From positions 1 through 59,821 of the forward strand of contig CADBXS010000008.1 of NCBI GenBank assembly GCA_902798705.1: DNA of 59,821 bases, given 5' to 3'. The notes under the pieces are model-generated. The model saw only the letters and a list, made by a program, of their open reading frames with translations, was not told the DNA's origin and searched no databases. Position 1 is the first letter of the stretch, and each line of letters begins with the position of its first letter. Source of the DNA: an uncultured Bacteroidales bacterium. GTDB lineage: Bacteria; Bacteroidota; Bacteroidia; Bacteroidales; Bacteroidaceae. The position numbers were made by a program, and so were the translations under genes. Below, piece by piece: positions 57,312 to 59,821 of the stretch.

Positions 57312-58324
57312 TAACAACAATGAAAGAAATAATATATGTTTTGCTCAACAACTATGCCGAGCATGAGATTGGATTTTTGCCTGGAGCAGTGAACACAGAT
57401 GAACAAGGGTTCCGCAAGAATCCTAAGTATGTAAACAAGATTGTATCATCGACAATGGAGCCGGTGAAATCAATTGGCGGAATGCGCACCCTTCCTGATT
57501 ACACCTTCGATACGATGCCAAAGGACTATGCAGCATTGGTGCTGATTGGTGGACTGGGCTGGTTCACATCTGAAGCTGACAATGTACTACCATGTGTGAA
57601 GGAGGCTATTGCACAAGGCAGAATCGTAGGCGCTATCTGCAATGCCGCCTCATGGATGGCCAAGCAGGGACTGCTCAACAACATCCAGCACACGGGTAAT
57701 GGCATACAGCAATTGCAGATGTGGGGAGGTGAGAACTATACCAACGAGGCTGGCTACGTGAACGAGCAGGTCGTAAGTGATAGGAACATTGTAACAGCCA
57801 ACGGTTCTGGCTATTTGGAGTTTTCGTGTGAGCTATTAAAAATGTTGGAAAATGACACCCAAGAGAACATAAATGGCTGGTACAAATTCATGAAAGAAGG
57901 GCTTGTAAAACTTTGTTCTCCACGTGCTCGTTTCCATTTCAATACTATTGGGCTTTTCACCAGAGATAATAAAGTGACAGTAGATTTTTACACGAAGACT
58001 TTCGGCTTTACCACTGATTGGGATGGTGTCCAACCAAATGTGGAGATGACATTGGGCGAAATGCGTATCATCCTATTTCCACGCAATGCTTTTGAAAATA
58101 TGGTATCACAAACATTCCAATACCCAGAAGGTTTAATTGGAACTATGGAATTGGCATTCGACGTACCGACCTTTGCCGATGTCGATAAGGAATATTAAAA
58201 CGCCCTCAACAATGGTGCCACATCTCTTCTACAACCCACAACAGAACCTTGGGGCCAACGAACATGCTATGTGGCCGACCCTGATGGAAATCTGATAGAA
58301 ATTGGCTCATTCACAGAAAAATAA
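57308..58324 (+). pseudogene. DJ-1/PfpI-like protein fused to a glyoxalase (VOC) domain, cut by an in-frame TAA
   Basis: The open frame 57308-58198 encodes a DJ-1/PfpI-type domain (residues ~1-190; Cys111 in IVGAICNAASW is the likely nucleophile) followed by a VOC/glyoxalase-type domain (IGLFTRDNKVTVDFYTKTFG). A TAA at 58196-58198 ends it. The same frame then continues to 58324 with NALNNGATSLLQP and PWGQRTCYVADPDGNLIEIG, the expected end of the VOC fold, including a metal-ligand Glu. So the last 41 codons are lost by a single nonsense change. The DJ-1 domain is complete and may still be made. Overlaps the previous gene by four bases. Confidence 0.8.
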
Positions 58325-58331
58325 TCTGCCC

Positions 58332-58886
58332 TTATTCAAATCGCATTCCATTCCATTTCAGCAGCGTCAAATGTGGTTCTTCGTGCTTTTCTTTTTCACC
58401 CTCTGGAAGTAACGCGAATTTTCTTTGTATTATTTGCAAGTCAGAAGATTGTGCAGAGAGAACCAACTGCTGAAAATCATTCGTCTTTGGAATATCGATG
58501 ATTTGCTTTGTGTCAAGGAGATTCCATTTCATATCATAGAAACGAATCTTGCTATCAAACATGGAATCCACTTGGCAGGTAGATATCATACAAACAACCT
58601 GTTCAGTTCCTTTTTGCAAGAGTTTGAAGCTCAGCTCCGAAGCTTCCGATGTGCGGATATGCGCATAATCATCCGTCAAAGTCGTCATCTCACTCATGCC
58701 ACCCATTCTGTTCTTTACCTCCGCCTTGGCATTGCTGGCCAGATAATCTAAGAAATCCAAACGGTCGTTCTTAGTGAAAAGCGGAAGCACTTCGTCGGGC
58801 ATTTCCTTGATTGCCTCGCGAATAGTCTGAGCCGATGCGGAAAAAGTCGCTGCAACACAGAACAGAAAAATATAGAGTCTTTTCAT
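58332..58886 (-). CDS. DUF3256 family secreted protein
   Basis: From ATG 58886 the 184-residue product starts MKRLYIFLFCVAATFSASAQ, a signal peptide. The frame is open 19 codons further across the promoter box and is rejected there. The mature protein has EMPDEVLPLFTKNDRLDFLDY and EKHEEPHLTLLKWNGMRFE, matching DUF3256 proteins of Bacteroidetes. The function is unknown; secretion to the periplasm is inferred from the signal. It converges with the broken DJ-1/VOC gene. Confidence 0.8.
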   Translation of the reverse strand: MKRLYIFLFCVAATFSASAQTIREAIKEMPDEVLPLFTKNDRLDFLDYLASNAKAEVKNRMGGMSEMTTLTDDYAHIRTSEASELSFKLLQKGTEQVVCMISTCQVDSMFDSKIRFYDMKWNLLDTKQIIDIPKTNDFQQLVLSAQSSDLQIIQRKFALLPEGEKEKHEEPHLTLLKWNGMRFE

Positions 58887-58908
58887 CTTTTCAAACTGAA
58901 TTTTCATG

Positions 58909-58916
58909 CAAAGATA
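58909..58916 (-). promoter_or_regulatory. Putative -7 box for the DUF3256 gene
   Basis: The minus strand reads TATCTTTG, an exact TAnnTTTG match, 22 bases before the preferred ATG. Confidence 0.45.
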
Positions 58917-59021
58917 ACACATTCTGACAAATTTCACCGTCACATTGACAAAATTAACGACTTTTTAACGCATGGCATAAAATTTGCTATCGAAGCCCAT
59001 ACAGAAAAACAGAACAATATT

Positions 59022-59708
59022 ATGGCAAAGTTCATTGATTATTACAAGATTTTGGGTGTTGACAAAAGCATTCCACAGGATGAAATAAAAGCAGCCTACC
59101 GCAAGCGGTCCAAGCAGTTTCATCCCGACCTGCATCCCGATGACCCCAAGGCGAAGGCAAAGTTTCAGTTGCTCAATGAGGCATACGCTGTACTGAGCGA
59201 TCCAGAGAAACGTGCCAAATACGACCAATACGGAGAAAACTGGGATAAAGTAGGACAAGGATTCGGAACTGGTGGAGCTGGCGGTACAGGTTTTGAAGGT
59301 TTTGAAGGATTTGATTTCAACTTCGGAGGACAAGGCGGAGGATTCTCCGACTTCTTCGAACAGCTTTTCGGTGGAGCCTTCAACAGCCGAACTACAGGCA
59401 GAAGGACAAGCCAAAGCTACAATTCTGCCAGCACACGAAAAAGTGCAGACCTCGAAGCAGAAACACAAATCGACGTGTTCACTGCTATGTTAGGTGGAGA
59501 AATCATCCTACAAACTCCTTCAGGAACAAAACTCAAGATGAAGCTGAAACCAGGAACTCAACCTGGCAGCAAGCTCCGACTGAAGGGAAAAGGACGGACT
59601 CTTGACAATGGCATTGTTGGCGATCTCATCCTAACGATTCACGTTAAGATTCCTATCAAACTTTCTGACCGTCAGAAAGCACTGATTGAAGAAGCTGCTC
59701 ATTCATAA
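59022..59708 (+). CDS. Short DnaJ-type co-chaperone (CbpA-like)
   Basis: This 228-residue protein has an N-terminal J domain with the HPD motif at 34-36 (FHPDLHPDDPKAKA), a Gly/Phe-rich linker (~85-115) and one C-terminal substrate-binding domain (TQPGSKLRLKGKGRTLDNG). The zinc-finger region is absent and only one of the two usual C-terminal domains is present, so it is shorter than CbpA (~306). J proteins stimulate the ATPase of DnaK. The gene ends 14 bases before the 3' end of a group II intron on the other strand. Confidence 0.85.
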   Translation: MAKFIDYYKILGVDKSIPQDEIKAAYRKRSKQFHPDLHPDDPKAKAKFQLLNEAYAVLSDPEKRAKYDQYGENWDKVGQGFGTGGAGGTGFEGFEGFDFNFGGQGGGFSDFFEQLFGGAFNSRTTGRRTSQSYNSASTRKSADLEAETQIDVFTAMLGGEIILQTPSGTKLKMKLKPGTQPGSKLRLKGKGRTLDNGIVGDLILTIHVKIPIKLSDRQKALIEEAAHS

Positions 59709-59722
59709 ACTGAGCAAACTAT

Positions 59723-59821
59723 ATCGAGTAGGAGGAAAACGAAGTAGTTTTCTTCCTACTTTCGTTTTCCGACCTCTCACACCACCGTACATGCGGTTCC
59801 GCATACGGCGGTTCTTTAATT
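59723..59821 (-). mobile_element. 3' end of a group II intron (domains V and VI), continuing beyond the window
   Basis: On the minus strand the sequence contains a domain-V-like hairpin (59781-59812): lower stem ACCGCCGT with ACGGTGGT, a two-base bulge (GT), upper stem ATGCG with CGCAT and a four-base loop. GTGAGAGG follows, then a domain-VI-like hairpin (GGAAAACGAA with TTCGTTTTCC, ~59734-59770) and the typical 3' end CTACTCGAT near 59723. The ribozyme 5' part and any reverse transcriptase gene would lie to the right. The host site is just behind the DnaJ-type gene. Confidence 0.75.

Overview
The window comes from a Bacteroidales genome, most likely a gut- or rumen-type member of the Prevotellaceae. 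The evidence is the many TAnnTTTG (-7) promoter boxes with a TTTG-like box about 20 bases upstream, the weak ribosome binding sites, the ATP synthase gene order (atpD-C-x-B-E-F-H-A-G), lipoproteins of the DUF4270 and DUF4923 types, a class III fructose bisphosphatase, and secreted proteins with 'IYN.QG/TG...GxYIIK' tails. The genus is an inference; no rRNA or other typing gene is present. No tRNA, rRNA or CRISPR array was found.

Layout: 1-6284 holds the 3' part of a nonribosomal peptide synthetase (A-PCP-C-A-PCP-reductase) and its phosphopantetheinyl transferase, which together should release a short peptide aldehyde. 6350-7444 is an ADP-ribosylglycohydrolase. 7729-11061 is one long frame for a secreted multi-module surface protein, cut by a single in-frame TAG. 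11448-18511 is the complete F-type ATP synthase operon, followed by a flavin-reductase-like gene. 19353-23492 is a three-gene secreted hemicellulose operon, including an esterase fused to GH43. carB follows, then a repeat-rich 765-base gap, then the lactate oxidation genes lutABC.

30689-40359 is largely housekeeping on the plus strand: rpsA, rnz, a tiny secreted tail-only protein, an ECF sigma factor with its membrane partner and a periplasmic protein, pheT, a 47-residue membrane protein, a YebC regulator, a TSCPD protein and a lipoprotein. 40450-45302 is on the minus strand: DUF4270 lipoprotein, short glycogen-synthase-like protein, panB, a HAD phosphatase and a metallo-beta-lactamase. 45529-50216 holds a DUF4923 lipoprotein, an EEP-family phosphatase, Mla-type lipid transport genes and lptB. 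50277-56039 holds fbp, a DUF4375 protein, smpB and a broken metH. 56164-58324 holds a chloramphenicol-acetyltransferase-like protein, a CDP-alcohol phosphatidyltransferase and a broken DJ-1/glyoxalase fusion. A DUF3256 protein and a short DnaJ-type co-chaperone follow, and the right edge carries the 3' end of a group II intron on the minus strand.

The points that deserve most attention are three gene-breaking lesions (the TAG at 10246, the deletion plus frameshift in metH near 53700, and the TAA at 58196), the reductase-terminated NRPS, and several repeat families: 22/44-base tandem repeats, a GTGAAAA repeat that supplies stop codons to two genes, and a palindrome-bearing inverted-repeat element.
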